Source of the DNA: Pseudomonas silvicola
GTDB taxonomy: Bacteria; Pseudomonadota; Gammaproteobacteria; Pseudomonadales; Pseudomonadaceae
Assembly (NCBI RefSeq): GCF_026651855.1
Contig: NZ_CP093280.1
Span: 4,380,001 to 4,444,000, forward strand
DNA: 64,000 nt
Reading direction: 5' to 3'
In this document: piece by piece, positions 34,381 through 44,806 of the stretch
Numbering within the stretch: the stretch's first letter is position 1
Layout of the letters: each line of letters begins with the position of its first letter
Position numbers and translations under genes: made by a program
Notes under the pieces: generated by a model
Database searches by the model: none
Told to the model about the DNA's origin: nothing
Seen by the model: only the letters and a program-made list of their open reading frames with translations

Positions 34381-35484
34381 TCAACGAGTATGCAGTGGGG
34401 CGAGCGAGTGGGCGGCCAACAGTTGATCGACCCAGATCCCTGGCTGGCCAAGGGTCATCGCCAATAGACGCGAGCGCTTGAAGAAGAAATGGCAATCGGC
34501 CTCCCACGTGTAGCCGATTCCGCCATGAAGGTGCAGGCATTCACGCGCCGCGTATTCAAAAGCTTGGGTTGCGCTCAAGCGGGAGGCGGCGGCGGCCAAG
34601 CGCTGGTCGATAGTTTCGCCAGCATGCATTGCCCAGGCACCGAACCAGGCATTGGATCGGGCCAGCTCGATGGCTACGGCCATGTCTGCAAGTTTATGCT
34701 TGACGGCCTGGTAACTACCGATGGGCCGTCCGAATGTATGGCGCTCCAGCGCGTAATCTCGCGTCAGGTTGCAGGCGGCATCAGCGCCTCCGATTTGTTC
34801 GAAGGCGGTCAGGATCGCATCCTGGTCCACAATTTCGCGCATCAGCAGGCGCGCTTCGTCGCCACGGGCCAGCAGGACTGCGGGCGTATTGTCGAAGGTG
34901 AAAATGCCATGAGGTTGCGCCTGATCGACGGAGGTCGCAGCTGCAACCTGCAGTGCATGACGCTCAAGGTCCACCAAGGCCACGACTGGTTCGCCCTGGT
35001 CCAGGGCCGGGACGATAACGGCGTTGCCATGGGCTGCATAGGCGAGGGGCGGGGTACGACCGTTTAGCTCCCCTTTGTGCCATTGAAGCTTGGTATCACT
35101 CCAGTCTAGGGTCAGTTGCACGGTGAGAAACGCATCACCGACGGCAATCCTGGCTAACCAGTCTGCAGCCTCGGGTGCCATGGACCGTTTGAGTATTTCG
35201 GCGCCGGTGAACAGGGTGCCGTGGAAGGGGACTGGCGCCAATGTACGCCCCAGTTCCTCTGCCAACACGCAAAGCTCCAGTACGCCGAGCCCCAACCCGC
35301 CCTGTTCTTCGGGAATGGCCACGGCCAACCAACCCAACTCGGCCATCTGGCGCCACAAATTCAGGTCCACCTGTTCGCCCTGGTCAAGGCGTTCACGCAA
35401 CGCGTTGAAGTTGCAAGTCTCGCGCAGCAAGCGCCGCGCCTGGTCTCGCAGCATCTGCTGCTCATCGGAGAAATCGAAGTTCAT
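34381..35484 (-). CDS. Acyl-CoA dehydrogenase, non-catalytic-type subunit of pair 1
   Basis: A 367-residue acyl-CoA dehydrogenase family protein beginning MNFDFSDEQQMLRDQ. It retains FGRPIGSYQAVKHKLADM and HLHGGIGYTWE, but the central FAD-motif region is degenerate and the helix-G Glu is replaced (DQDAILTAFEQIGG). The C-terminal GTxE motif is missing. It is therefore unlikely to be catalytic alone. It precedes the Glu-bearing subunit in the same operon, the arrangement of heteromeric ChsE1/ChsE2-type dehydrogenases. Confidence 0.87.
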   Translation of the reverse strand: MNFDFSDEQQMLRDQARRLLRETCNFNALRERLDQGEQVDLNLWRQMAELGWLAVAIPEEQGGLGLGVLELCVLAEELGRTLAPVPFHGTLFTGAEILKRSMAPEAADWLARIAVGDAFLTVQLTLDWSDTKLQWHKGELNGRTPPLAYAAHGNAVIVPALDQGEPVVALVDLERHALQVAAATSVDQAQPHGIFTFDNTPAVLLARGDEARLLMREIVDQDAILTAFEQIGGADAACNLTRDYALERHTFGRPIGSYQAVKHKLADMAVAIELARSNAWFGAWAMHAGETIDQRLAAAASRLSATQAFEYAARECLHLHGGIGYTWEADCHFFFKRSRLLAMTLGQPGIWVDQLLAAHSLAPLHTR

Positions 35485-35518
35485 GATACTCCCGGGCTTG
35501 TATGGATCGATATGTATA

Positions 35519-35534
35519 AATCATATACACGTAT
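35519..35534 (-). promoter_or_regulatory. Half operator before acyl-CoA dehydrogenase operon 1
   Basis: AATCATATACACGTAT has a perfect left half-site but three mismatches on the right. It lies 35 bases before the dehydrogenase start and 143 bases from the perfect site at 35662. Confidence 0.35.
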
Positions 35535-35636
35535 TTTTCCGGCTGTCCATAGGCGCTTGAGCCTGCTCACCGATGTTGACAGAAAATGTCCGGCCACGGG
35601 AGCCACGAGAGCAGAGGCGAGGACAACATGTCGACC

Positions 35637-35677
35637 TTGAAATTAAAGTGTATTAGATTTAAATCATAGGTATGATT
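35637..35677 (+). promoter_or_regulatory. Promoter of the second GntR gene with perfect operator
   Basis: TTGAAA (35637-35642), 17 bases and TAAATC (35660-35665) give a possible promoter. AATCATAGGTATGATT (35662-35677) is a perfect operator covering the -10, 57 bases before the GntR start. This predicts negative autoregulation. Confidence 0.6.
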
Positions 35678-35733
35678 ACGATTTTTAGAGGCATGGTTTT
35701 GATGCCCAGGCGTTGTTGAAAAAGGGGGGTGAA

Positions 35734-36543
35734 ATGAGCGATATGAAGGAGTTTCATTTGCAAGCGAACCGGGGCACCGAGCGCCGACAGGTTTTGCATA
35801 TCCCTAAAGCTCCCCAGATCGTCGCCGGGCGCATCAAGAAAAAAATCGTCCAGGGAGAACTCAAGGAGGGCGATACCCTGCAGGCGGAAGGTAAGTTGAT
35901 GGAGGAGTTTGGTGTTTCCCGGCCGACCATTCGCGAAGCCTTCCGCATTCTGGAGGCCGAGCACCTCATTACCGTTGCACGCGGAGCCAAAGGCGGCGCC
36001 ATCGTGCATGCCCCCGATCCGCAATTGATCGCCAGCTACGCTTTGATGGTGTTGCAGTTTGAAGGGACCACCGTAGCGGAGGTGTACCAGGCACGGATGG
36101 CGTTCGAGCCATCTGCGGTGCGCTTTGTCGTGGCGGATGCTCGAGGGCGGGCACCATCGATTTTGCGCGGAGTTCTGGAGCAAGAGCGCGAGTGCTTCGA
36201 CGACCCGACTCTATTTGCCGCTGAGGTGGCGCGTTTCCATCGCGTATTGGTGGAACTGTCTGGCAACAAACCCTTGATTCACCTTTGGGGTGCCATGCAT
36301 GAGGTCGTGGAGCGCCACCAAGCTGCGGTCGTCGCCTTGCAGCGTCGCAATCTGTCACTTGAAGGCGCGCGGTTGGCAGCGGTGGCAGGTTTAAAGTCTC
36401 AGGAAAAGCTGATCCAGTTGATTGAGGGGGGCGAAACCGATGCTGCCGAAGCCCATTGGCGCAAACACATGGCCCGCGCCAGCAAGGTCTGGGTGTCGGG
36501 CCACGAGCATACCCTGATAGCTGACCTTTTTCACGAGGCGTGA
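35734..36543 (+). CDS. FadR-subfamily GntR regulator (paralogue 2)
   Basis: A 269-residue GntR/FCD regulator closely similar to the protein at 31611: EEFGVSRPTIREAFRILEAE and RGAKGGAIVHAPDP in the winged helix, VYQARMAFEPSAVR and SGNKPLIHLWGAMHEV in the FCD domain. ATG 35734 follows a purine-rich AAGGGGGG site; an upstream TTG at 35713 is in frame. A perfect palindrome overlaps its promoter. Two paralogues with matching DNA-reading helices but divergent ligand domains may answer to different acyl-CoA intermediates. Confidence 0.93.
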   Translation: MSDMKEFHLQANRGTERRQVLHIPKAPQIVAGRIKKKIVQGELKEGDTLQAEGKLMEEFGVSRPTIREAFRILEAEHLITVARGAKGGAIVHAPDPQLIASYALMVLQFEGTTVAEVYQARMAFEPSAVRFVVADARGRAPSILRGVLEQERECFDDPTLFAAEVARFHRVLVELSGNKPLIHLWGAMHEVVERHQAAVVALQRRNLSLEGARLAAVAGLKSQEKLIQLIEGGETDAAEAHWRKHMARASKVWVSGHEHTLIADLFHEA

Positions 36544-36564
36544 AGCAGCGGATACCCATCAACG

Positions 36565-37290
36565 TCAGGCTGCCCAAACGCGGTGGCCTTGCAGCCGTGG
36601 AACAATGTCAATAAAGCCCACTTGAGCCGAATAGCTTACCTCCTCATCGAGCGGGCCTGAGGTCAGCAGTTGACCAAGCTGGCTCTGGCGCAGGCAATGC
36701 TCAGGGCTCTGATACTGGCGATAAACTGCCAGCGCGATGTGGCAGGTATCGCCCAGCTGCCAGGTGTCGGTAGCAGCACCTTCCATCAAGGCATGGATCA
36801 GATAGCCTGCCAAATAAAGATCCTCCAGGTTCACTCGACCGGCCGAGCCAGAACAAAGCAGAACCAGGGTTTGGCCGGCATGGCTGCGCAGCTGGCGCAC
36901 AATGGCGGGTGCATTGAGCAGGGCCGCGGCGTAAACATGGCGGGCACCTTCTGCTTGGCGCAGCGCCACGGTGCCGTTGGTGGTGGCGTATACCAAGCTG
37001 CGCCCCTGCAGCGGTTGCCGCGACAGGGCTAGGGGCGAGTAACCGCTAAAACCGTCCAGATTGCGCAAATGGCTTTCGCCTGCCAGCACGTACGAGTCTT
37101 GCCTTAGAGTGCGGGCGATCTCGAGCGCGCATTGCCGGTTGATCGCTGGATAGACGTCGCAGGCACCTTGGCCCAAGGCCGAAACGATACTTGAGGTGGC
37201 AAACAGCACGTCGATTACCACGGCAATTTTATCGCTCAGGAAGGATGGGTCCAGGTCTTCCTTGCGCAACACCACATTTATCTTGGCCAC
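36565..37290 (-). CDS. ComB-like (2-phosphosulfolactate phosphatase family) protein
   Basis: A 241-residue member of the ComB fold. Family landmarks are VIDVLFATSSIVSALGQGA near residue 25, LAGESHL, GYSPLAL, TTNGTVAL and GRVNLEDLYLAG. Authentic ComB proteins, as I recall them, carry Arg in DVLRAT and TTNGTRAL; here these are Phe and Val, so binding of a sulfo/phospho substrate may be altered. GTG 37290 follows AAGGA. It lies 73 bases after the NMO-like gene in the same direction. No other coenzyme M or sulfolactate gene is present, so the real substrate is probably different. Confidence 0.75.
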   Translation of the reverse strand: MAKINVVLRKEDLDPSFLSDKIAVVIDVLFATSSIVSALGQGACDVYPAINRQCALEIARTLRQDSYVLAGESHLRNLDGFSGYSPLALSRQPLQGRSLVYATTNGTVALRQAEGARHVYAAALLNAPAIVRQLRSHAGQTLVLLCSGSAGRVNLEDLYLAGYLIHALMEGAATDTWQLGDTCHIALAVYRQYQSPEHCLRQSQLGQLLTSGPLDEEVSYSAQVGFIDIVPRLQGHRVWAA

Positions 37291-37363
37291 AGATTTGTCC
37301 TTGTCGCGAAGTGATGACGGGCCACAGGTTGTGGGCCCGCCAAGGGCTGTGGAGCGAGCTGGA

Positions 37364-38368
<1,005 letters not shown>

Positions 38369-38370
38369 CT

Positions 38371-38386
38371 AATCATAGTAATCATA
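38371..38386 (-). promoter_or_regulatory. Direct-repeat variant of the cluster operator before the NMO gene
   Basis: AATCATAGTAATCATA has a perfect left half and a right half that reads as a second direct copy (TAATCAT-AG-TAATCAT) rather than an inverted one. It lies 36 bases before the NMO start. Confidence 0.4.
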
Positions 38387-38487
38387 CATAGCTTTATGGT
38401 GCAATACAGGTCGTTGAATGACGGGCCGAGAGGGCAAGCGATGGACGCATTTGATCACACCAATTGTGCGACACCCGCGGGGTGCAG

Positions 38488-38517
38488 TTGTTTATCGTAT
38501 AAACCATATATATGATT
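38488..38517 (+). promoter_or_regulatory. Promoter of the thiolase-fadB-like operon with operator
   Basis: TTGTTT (38488-38493), 17 bases and TATGAT (38511-38516) form a promoter. AACCATATATATGATT (38502-38517) is one mismatch from the consensus operator and covers the -10. The thiolase start is 61 bases downstream. Confidence 0.65.
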
Positions 38518-38578
38518 AAGGCATGGCGGCGCACGTCGAAGCGTGCCCGAGGATCTGACGCGAAGTGGGAGAAATACA

Positions 38579-39787
38579 GTGGTCGATGCCTATATTTTTG
38601 ATCATGTTCGCACGCCGAGAGGGCGCGGTCGCGCCAATGGCGGACTTCATTCGGTTCCTGCCATTGAGCTTGGTGCACAGGTGTTGCGGGCGTTGCAGCA
38701 ACGCAGCCGGCTTGATACCCGTGAGGTGGAGGAGGTGGGTTTCGGTATTGTCACGCCTTTTGGTGAGCAGGGCTCCAACCTGACTCGTCCCGCGATACTG
38801 ATGGCAGGTTATGACCAATCCGTGCCGGGCTTTCACATTGATCGCGCCTGCTCCTCAGGACTGGACGCGGTCAATCTAGTGGCAGGCCAGGTCATGGCCG
38901 GCCAGGTGAAACTGGCGATTGGCGGCGGTGTGGAATCAATGTCGAGGGTGCCCATGGGCTCGCAAGGTAGCGTTTGGGCTCGCGATCCCGCAGTTGCCTA
39001 CGCGACCTGGTTTGCCCCGCAGGGGATCGGTGCCGACCTTATTGCCACGCGTGGCGGCTTTTCGCGTGAGGACGTCGATCGCTACGCGCTGCACAGCCAG
39101 CAGCGGGCGGCCCGGGCTTGGGAGGAAGGGCGTTTCGCCCGTTCTGTGATTGGAGTGGTCGATTCGCTTGGGCAGATGTTGCTCGATCGTGACGAGCACA
39201 TCCGACCTGAAACGCAGTTGCGGGACCTTGCGGAGTTGCAGCCGGCATTCGCGCAGATGGGCAGTCTTGGCGGTTATGACGCCATCGCGTTGCAACGGTA
39301 CCCGGAGGTTTTCGAGATCGATCATGTGCATACGGCCGGCAACTCCTCGGGCATTGTCGATGGTGCCGCTGCGGTGCTGGTGGGCAGCCGCGAGGCGGGT
39401 GAACGCCTGGGATTGGTGCCACGTGCACGTATTCGCGGTTTTGCGGCCATTGGATCGGAACCTACGATCATGCTCGATGGCCCCGCAGCTGCGTCCTTGC
39501 GTGCACTCAAGCGCGCAGGTATGTCGGTCACTGACATTGATCTATTCGAGCTCAACGAGGCCTTTGCCTCGGTTGTCCTTGAATACATGCGAGTGCTGGG
39601 CATCGGGCACGAACGTATCAATATCAACGGCGGCGCCATCGCCATGGGACACCCCCTGGGTGCTACAGGCGCAATGTTGCTAGGCACTGCCCTTGATGAA
39701 TTGGAGCGTAGCGGGGCTGCCACCGCACTGGTAAGTCTGTGCGTAGGGATTGGCATGGGCGCGGCAACCGTCATCGAACGCGTTTGA
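38579..39787 (+). CDS. Acetyl-CoA acyltransferase (thiolase)
   Basis: A 402-residue thiolase that cleaves 3-oxoacyl-CoA with CoA. The nucleophile is Cys91 in [11 protein letters not shown], the His motif is [18 protein letters not shown] follows and the second Cys is in [12 protein letters not shown] 38579 has GGGAG 8 bases upstream; the frame is open to 38543. It is a close relative of the thiolase at 59677 ([11 protein letters not shown] against [11 protein letters not shown]), and both are followed by a FadB-like gene. Together they suggest a duplicated thiolase-FadB unit. Confidence 0.94.
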   Translation: MVDAYIFDHVRTPRGRGRANGGLHSVPAIELGAQVLRALQQRSRLDTREVEEVGFGIVTPFGEQGSNLTRPAILMAGYDQSVPGFHIDRACSSGLDAVNLVAGQVMAGQVKLAIGGGVESMSRVPMGSQGSVWARDPAVAYATWFAPQGIGADLIATRGGFSREDVDRYALHSQQRAARAWEEGRFARSVIGVVDSLGQMLLDRDEHIRPETQLRDLAELQPAFAQMGSLGGYDAIALQRYPEVFEIDHVHTAGNSSGIVDGAAAVLVGSREAGERLGLVPRARIRGFAAIGSEPTIMLDGPAAASLRALKRAGMSVTDIDLFELNEAFASVVLEYMRVLGIGHERININGGAIAMGHPLGATGAMLLGTALDELERSGAATALVSLCVGIGMGAATVIERV

Positions 39788-39815
39788 CTATCGACTTTCA
39801 TGAGCGGCGAAATTC

Positions 39816-41963
39816 ATGTTCGAAAATATCCAGTTTTGCGTAAACGATGACGGCATCGCCATCATTACATTCGACTCCGCCGACCAGTCGGCCAATACCA
39901 TCACGCCGTTGTTCCGCGACGAGTTGGTGCAAGCCGTGCAGAGGGTGAGCAGTGATCCAACGATTCTCGGAGCGATCATTACCTCGGCGAAAAAGGATTT
40001 TGTAGCCGGGGGTGACCTCAAGCGCCTGGTCCGCGACTTGTCCGGAGAAATCAGCGCGAAGGATGCCTTTGCGATGGCCACCTCGTTCAGCCCTTTGCTG
40101 CGGAGCCTGGAAACTTGTGGCAAGCCCTTTGTGGCGGCCATCAACGGATCGGCATTGGGCGGAGGGCTAGAGATTGCCTTGGCCTGTCATTACCGTATCG
40201 TGGCCGATGACCCCAAACTTCTGCTGGGCTTGCCGGAGGTGACCCTGGGTTTGATGCCGGGCGCCGGCGGCACCCAGCGTCTGCCCCGGTTGCTGGGGAT
40301 CGCTCAGGCGTTGCCATTGATGCTTAAGGGCACTTTGCTTGGGGCGCAGGCTGCTCTGGAAAAAGGTCTGGTGGACGAGGTCGTCGCCACTGACGGCCTA
40401 CTCGCTGCCGCTACTCAGTGGCTCCTGCAATCGCCGCGTACCGTTCAGCCCTGGGATGAGAAAGGCTTCAGCATCCCAGGGGGCGCAGGCTTTGCCGATG
40501 TTGAACTCGGTAATCTGTACAACCTGACTGCCACGCAGATAGCCCGAGATACCGCGCGTAATCTGCCAGCGCCTATTGCGTTATTGACTGCGGTAGCCCG
40601 CGGTACCGCCGTGCCACTGGAGCAGGGGTTGCACATTGAGGCCTGCGAGTTCGCCAAGTTGGTCATGGACCCCACGGCTCGCAATATGGTGCGTACGCTA
40701 TTCGTGAACAAGGGCGAGCTGGAGAAGCTCATCCGCAGGCCAAACGCGATCCCGCCCGCGTCGATCCGCTGCGTAGGGGTGGTTGGCGCAGGGCTGATGG
40801 GGGCTGGCATCGCCCACAGCTCCGCAGCCGCCGGCTTGCAGGTGATACTTCTCGATGCGACGGCCGCTCAAGCAACGGCGGGTAAGCAGCGTCTGGCCGA
40901 TGAGCTGGCCAAACGCGTTAGCAAAGGTCGGCTTCAGGCCGAGGCTGCCGAGGCTATTTTGGGGCGCATCCGGGTGACAGCGGACTACGCCGCGCTCAGC
41001 GAGTGCGATCTGGTTGTGGAAGCGGTGTTCGAAGACCTTGCGGTGAAGGCGGAGGTTTTCGCTAAAGTTCAGGCACATCTGCGTGGCGGGGCGATATTGG
41101 CTTCCAATACCTCGACGCTGCCAATCAGTGAGATGGCGCGCGATCTTCATGCACCTGCACTCTTCATCGGTTTGCACTTCTTCTCCCCAGTCGATCGCAT
41201 GCCATTGGTGGAAGTTGTTGTCGGTGAGGCCACCAGTGAGCAATGCCTGGCTCATGCCCTGGACTATATTCGGCTACTGCGTAAAACGCCGATCGTGGTC
41301 AAGGATTCCCGTGGTTTCTTCACCTCGCGGGTAATCGCTGCGTATCTGCAGGACGTGCTCACCATGCTGGCCAGCGGCGTCAAGCCTGCGTTGATCGATA
41401 ATGCTGCTCGACAAGCCGGTTTTGCTATGGGCCCCCTTAGCCTGATGGATGACATAGGTCTGGAGAATGGCTACAAGGCAGCGAAGGCCGAGGCGGCTGC
41501 GCTGGGGAACGCATGGGAGCCAAGCCCATCCTTCAACGTTCAACGCCTTTTCTGTGAGGAGTTGGGGCGCACTGGACGCCGGGTAGGTAAAGGCTTCTAC
41601 GATTACCCTGAGGGCAAGCGTGCTCTGTGGTCAGGGTTGGACCAGGTGTTCCCTCCTTTGATCCAGCAGCCGTCGGTGGCGCAGGTCAAACAACGGATGC
41701 TGTATTCTCAGGCGCTGGAAGCCGCCAAATGCCTGCATGAGGGGGTTATCACCGATCCGGGCGAAGCTGATGTTGGTTCAGTATTGGGCATCGGGTTCCC
41801 GACCTGGACCGGGGGAGTGTTCAGTCTGATTGACACGGTTGGCGTCGCCACCTTCGTGGAGCAATGCGACGTGCTGAGCCAAACAGCCGGAGAGCGTTTC
41901 CGTCCTGCCACGTGGTTGCGTGAGCGCGCAGCCCGGGGCGAGCCTTTCTATCCGCAGCCATGA
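39816..41963 (+). CDS. Bifunctional enoyl-CoA hydratase/3-hydroxyacyl-CoA dehydrogenase (FadB/FadJ-like)
   Basis: A 715-residue multifunctional beta-oxidation protein. The N-terminal hydratase domain has both glutamates, in [10 protein letters not shown] and [14 protein letters not shown]. The dehydrogenase domain begins with [14 protein letters not shown] (about residue 325) and has the catalytic His in [15 protein letters not shown]; the C-terminal lobe contains GKGFYDY. It lies 28 bases after the thiolase and would form a trifunctional-type complex with it. It resembles the FadB-like protein at 57476 more than the one at 54174. Confidence 0.94.
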   Translation: MFENIQFCVNDDGIAIITFDSADQSANTITPLFRDELVQAVQRVSSDPTILGAIITSAKKDFVAGGDLKRLVRDLSGEISAKDAFAMATSFSPLLRSLETCGKPFVAAINGSALGGGLEIALACHYRIVADDPKLLLGLPEVTLGLMPGAGGTQRLPRLLGIAQALPLMLKGTLLGAQAALEKGLVDEVVATDGLLAAATQWLLQSPRTVQPWDEKGFSIPGGAGFADVELGNLYNLTATQIARDTARNLPAPIALLTAVARGTAVPLEQGLHIEACEFAKLVMDPTARNMVRTLFVNKGELEKLIRRPNAIPPASIRCVGVVGAGLMGAGIAHSSAAAGLQVILLDATAAQATAGKQRLADELAKRVSKGRLQAEAAEAILGRIRVTADYAALSECDLVVEAVFEDLAVKAEVFAKVQAHLRGGAILASNTSTLPISEMARDLHAPALFIGLHFFSPVDRMPLVEVVVGEATSEQCLAHALDYIRLLRKTPIVVKDSRGFFTSRVIAAYLQDVLTMLASGVKPALIDNAARQAGFAMGPLSLMDDIGLENGYKAAKAEAAALGNAWEPSPSFNVQRLFCEELGRTGRRVGKGFYDYPEGKRALWSGLDQVFPPLIQQPSVAQVKQRMLYSQALEAAKCLHEGVITDPGEADVGSVLGIGFPTWTGGVFSLIDTVGVATFVEQCDVLSQTAGERFRPATWLRERAARGEPFYPQP

Positions 41964-41984
41964 CTTACGGCCTGGAGCCAGAAA

Positions 41985-43106
41985 ATGAATTTCGATTTTT
42001 CAGCCGAGCAGGAACAACTGCGGGATCAGGCTCGCAAGATCTTTTCCAAGGCGCTCAGCAGTGCGCGGCGGGTTCTGGAGACTGGTATTACGCACGATAG
42101 TGAGTTATGGGCGTCGATTGTGGCGCTCGGTTGGCCTGCTGCAGGTATTGCCGAGGAGGCGGGAGGGCTCGGGTTGTCCGCTCTGGAGTGGTGTGTCGTG
42201 GCAGAAGAAGCGGGGCGAGTGCTAGCGCCCGTGCCCTTTGCCAGCTCGGTGCAGATGGCCACTGTGATGTTGCAGCAGCTTCAGCCGTGCCCGAATGCCC
42301 ACGCGTTGCTGGAAGCTTTGGCATGCGGAGAGAGCATAGCCAGCGTAGCGTTTTTGGAGCGTGGCCAGGACAGTTGGACCAATCGTCCCAGCGTCCGGAT
42401 CGTCGATGGGCGGCTCAATGGCCGCAAGGCGCTGGTCGCAGATGCGGGTGTTGCCGATGCCTTCATAGTTTCCGCCCTCGATGAGCAGGATAATCCTGGC
42501 TGGTGGTGGGTGAACGCGCGCGACGCTGGCGTGAACCTGGAGGTGGTAACGGCTATTGACCGTGTGCGCAGCCACGCCGACCTATGCCTGGACCGGGTAG
42601 TCGCCACGCGGCTTGGCGCCGGCCTTCCCTGGCAGGCGGTGACCGAGCGCGCACTCAATGCCAGTGCAGTGTTAGTCGCGTTTGAACAATTGGGGACGGC
42701 TGAAGCAGCCTTGGCTCTGACGCTTGACTACATCAATACGCGTAAGACCTTCAACCGAACGGTGGCCAGTTACCAGGCGGTCAAGCACCAGATGGCTGAC
42801 CTATACGTGAAGCTGCAACTGGCGCGTAGCCACTGCTATTACGGTGCGTGGGCCTTGACTGAAGCACCCGACGTGCTGCCGCTGGCGGCCGCCGGTGCCA
42901 GACTGGCAGCCAGTGATGCGCTCAATGACGTCGCCGAGGCCGCTGTCGAGCTTCACGGTGGGATCGGGTTCACCTGGGAAAGCGATGTGCAGCTGTTCTA
43001 TCGTCGGGCTCGTTTGCTGGCAACACAATTGGGCGGTCGGGCAGTGTGGTCCCAGCGTCTGGTCGACGCATTGAGTCCGGTACATTTGCAGGAGATAAAG
43101 GGATGA
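41985..43106 (+). CDS. Acyl-CoA dehydrogenase, non-catalytic-type subunit of pair 2
   Basis: A 373-residue acyl-CoA dehydrogenase family protein opening MNFDFSAEQEQLRDQ, like the protein at 34381. It keeps TFNRTVASYQAVKHQMADLY and ELHGGIGFTWE, but the helix-G catalytic Glu is absent (ERALNASAVLVAFEQLG) and there is no C-terminal EGT motif. It overlaps the following dehydrogenase by ATGA, implying coupled translation and assembly. Probably the structural partner of a heterotetrameric dehydrogenase for a bulky acyl-CoA. Confidence 0.88.
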   Translation: MNFDFSAEQEQLRDQARKIFSKALSSARRVLETGITHDSELWASIVALGWPAAGIAEEAGGLGLSALEWCVVAEEAGRVLAPVPFASSVQMATVMLQQLQPCPNAHALLEALACGESIASVAFLERGQDSWTNRPSVRIVDGRLNGRKALVADAGVADAFIVSALDEQDNPGWWWVNARDAGVNLEVVTAIDRVRSHADLCLDRVVATRLGAGLPWQAVTERALNASAVLVAFEQLGTAEAALALTLDYINTRKTFNRTVASYQAVKHQMADLYVKLQLARSHCYYGAWALTEAPDVLPLAAAGARLAASDALNDVAEAAVELHGGIGFTWESDVQLFYRRARLLATQLGGRAVWSQRLVDALSPVHLQEIKG

Positions 43107-44284
43107 ATTTTCAGGACACCGACGACCAGGCACGCTACCGTGCTCGCGCCCGTGACTGGCTGGCAGAGAATGCCCCGCACTATGAAGTGCATCTGGAGGA
43201 CGACCTGCTGCCCGACGCGGTCATGGCTCGTGCACGTGCCTGGCAGGCGTTGAAATTTGCGGCCGGTTACGTTGGCATCCTCTGGCCACGTGAAGTGGGC
43301 GGGCAGGGGGCTGGGGCCATCGAGCACGTTATCTTTCATCAGGAAGAGGAGCACTGGAGCCTGCCCACAATTCCTTTTGCTGTCGGAATCGGCATGTGCC
43401 TGCCAACGCTTTTCACTCACGGGAGCACTGAGGTTGTTGAGCGGTTCATGGCTCCGGCCATGCGAGGTAATGAACTATGGTGCCAACTGTTCTCCGAGCC
43501 GGGGGCGGGCTCGGATCTCGCCAGTCTGCGCACCCGCGCTGTTCGTGATGGGCAAGCCTGGCGGCTCAGTGGTCAAAAAGTTTGGACGTCGTATGCCCAC
43601 GAAGCGGATTTCGGCATAGTGCTGGCACGCACTGACGCCACCGTGCCCAAACACAAGGGCCTTACCATGTTCTATGTCGACATGCGCACGCCCGGCATCG
43701 AGGTTCGTCCCATCAAAACGCTGCTGGGTGACACGGAGTTCAATGAAGTGTTTTTCGACGATGTGGTCATTCCTGATCGTCAGCGATTGGGTGAAGTCGG
43801 CGAAGGTTGGAAGGTGTCCTTGAGTACCCTCATGTTCGAGCGGCTGGCCGTGGGAGGGAAACCGGCAGGCGCCCCCGACGTTGGCCAACTGATCAGCGAG
43901 GGCCTGGCCGGGCCGGCCAATGCGGAAGTGCTGGCGCGCTTTTACCTTGCCGACCAAGGCATTGCGCTGACCCGGCTACGCTCCATGACCGCAGTCTCCA
44001 GGGGCGGTGTGCCTGGACCTGAGGCGTCGATCAACAAACTGGTCATGGCCAAGACGCTGCAGGATATGAGTGCCTATGCGCTGGAACAACTCGGCGCATT
44101 GGGCCTTTATGAATTCGATGACCCACGGGCACGGCGCTACAACTACTGGTACCTGTGGTCGGCGGGGCTGCGCATAGCGGGTGGCACCGACGAGATCCTG
44201 CGCAACATCATCGCCGAGCGGGTTCTGGGGTTACCGACGGAAATGCGCACTGATCGTGATCAGCCTTTCAATCAGGTCAGCTAG
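43103..44284 (+). CDS. Acyl-CoA dehydrogenase, catalytic-type subunit of pair 2
   Basis: A 393-residue acyl-CoA dehydrogenase with CQLFSEPGAGSDLASLR, SGQKVWTSYAHEADFG and AGGTDEILRNIIAERVLG. The MCAD-type Glu is Gly, while a Glu is present in the helix-G segment LMFERLAVGG. This matches the protein at 33194. ATG 43103 overlaps the stop of the upstream subunit by 4 bases, with GGAG before it; the frame extends further upstream inside that gene. Last gene of the operon 38579-44284. Confidence 0.9.
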   Translation: MNFQDTDDQARYRARARDWLAENAPHYEVHLEDDLLPDAVMARARAWQALKFAAGYVGILWPREVGGQGAGAIEHVIFHQEEEHWSLPTIPFAVGIGMCLPTLFTHGSTEVVERFMAPAMRGNELWCQLFSEPGAGSDLASLRTRAVRDGQAWRLSGQKVWTSYAHEADFGIVLARTDATVPKHKGLTMFYVDMRTPGIEVRPIKTLLGDTEFNEVFFDDVVIPDRQRLGEVGEGWKVSLSTLMFERLAVGGKPAGAPDVGQLISEGLAGPANAEVLARFYLADQGIALTRLRSMTAVSRGGVPGPEASINKLVMAKTLQDMSAYALEQLGALGLYEFDDPRARRYNYWYLWSAGLRIAGGTDEILRNIIAERVLGLPTEMRTDRDQPFNQVS

Positions 44285-44295
44285 CGGGCTTCGCT

Positions 44296-44322
44296 TGCCT
44301 CCGTCTGTAAGCGTCGGAGGCA
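44296..44322. terminator. Hairpin after dehydrogenase pair 2
   Basis: TGCCTCCG (44296-44303) pairs with CGGAGGCA (44315-44322). It lies 11 bases after the stop and 23 bases before the end of the convergent ferredoxin gene. No T-run. Confidence 0.5.
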
Positions 44323-44345
44323 GGCAAAGTTGCTTCTGGGATTGC

Positions 44346-44666
44346 TCAGTACTGACGTAAGGGGACGCGAACCACTAATCCGTCGAGTCCATCATTCAGC
44401 ACTATCTGGCAAGCCAGCCGGCTGTTGTCGCTCACGTCCAGCGCTCCCTCCAGGATTTCAAGTTCCTCGCCGCTTGCCTGCGGCACTTTTTCCGCCCACC
44501 CAGCCTCAATGTACGTATGGCAGGTTGCGCAGCTGCAATTACCGCCGCAGTCACCCAATATCCCGGGGACCAGATTGGCGACCGCAACCTCCATCAGTGA
44601 GGTGCCTGAACGGGCATCAACGGCGTGTTCGGTGCCATTGGCTTCGATGAATGTCACTGTCGGCAT
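44346..44666 (-). CDS. 2Fe-2S ferredoxin (putidaredoxin-like)
   Basis: A 106-residue vertebrate/putidaredoxin-type ferredoxin. Cluster ligands are Cys40, Cys46, Cys49 and Cys86 (C-x5-C-x2-C-x36-C, in GDCGGNCSCATC and RLACQI); Cys44 is an extra cysteine. AAAGGAG precedes the ATG. It is divergent from the ferredoxin reductase and should carry electrons from it to the P450 at 14273. The intergenic region contains a copy of the P450-promoter palindrome as well as the cluster operator. Confidence 0.93.
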   Translation of the reverse strand: MPTVTFIEANGTEHAVDARSGTSLMEVAVANLVPGILGDCGGNCSCATCHTYIEAGWAEKVPQASGEELEILEGALDVSDNSRLACQIVLNDGLDGLVVRVPLRQY

Positions 44667-44722
44667 GTGCAGCTCCTTTCTCTTGTTGTGGTTGAATCGG
44701 TGAGACTGTTGCTCGATGCTTG

Positions 44723-44737
44723 TCTCATTTCATGGGA
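44723..44737. promoter_or_regulatory. Second copy of the P450-promoter palindrome
   Basis: TCTCATTTCATGGGA matches the minus-strand P450-promoter element TCTCATTTAGTGAGA at 12 of 15 positions with identical spacing, and shares a preceding G. It lies between the ferredoxin and reductase genes, 3 bases upstream of the reductase -35. An upstream TGAGAC (44701-44706) adds an inverted partner. Confidence 0.45.
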
Positions 44738-44739
44738 CT

Positions 44740-44768
44740 TTGCATTGATTTTAATCTTATATATGATT
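44740..44768 (+). promoter_or_regulatory. Ferredoxin reductase promoter with operator
   Basis: TTGCAT (44740-44745), 16 bases and TATGAT (44762-44767) form a promoter. AATCTTATATATGATT (44753-44768) is one mismatch from the cluster operator and overlaps the -10. The reductase starts 39 bases downstream. Confidence 0.62.
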
Positions 44769-44806
44769 AATGTGATTGCGACAAGTATTCTTCTGGGAGT
44801 GAGGCG

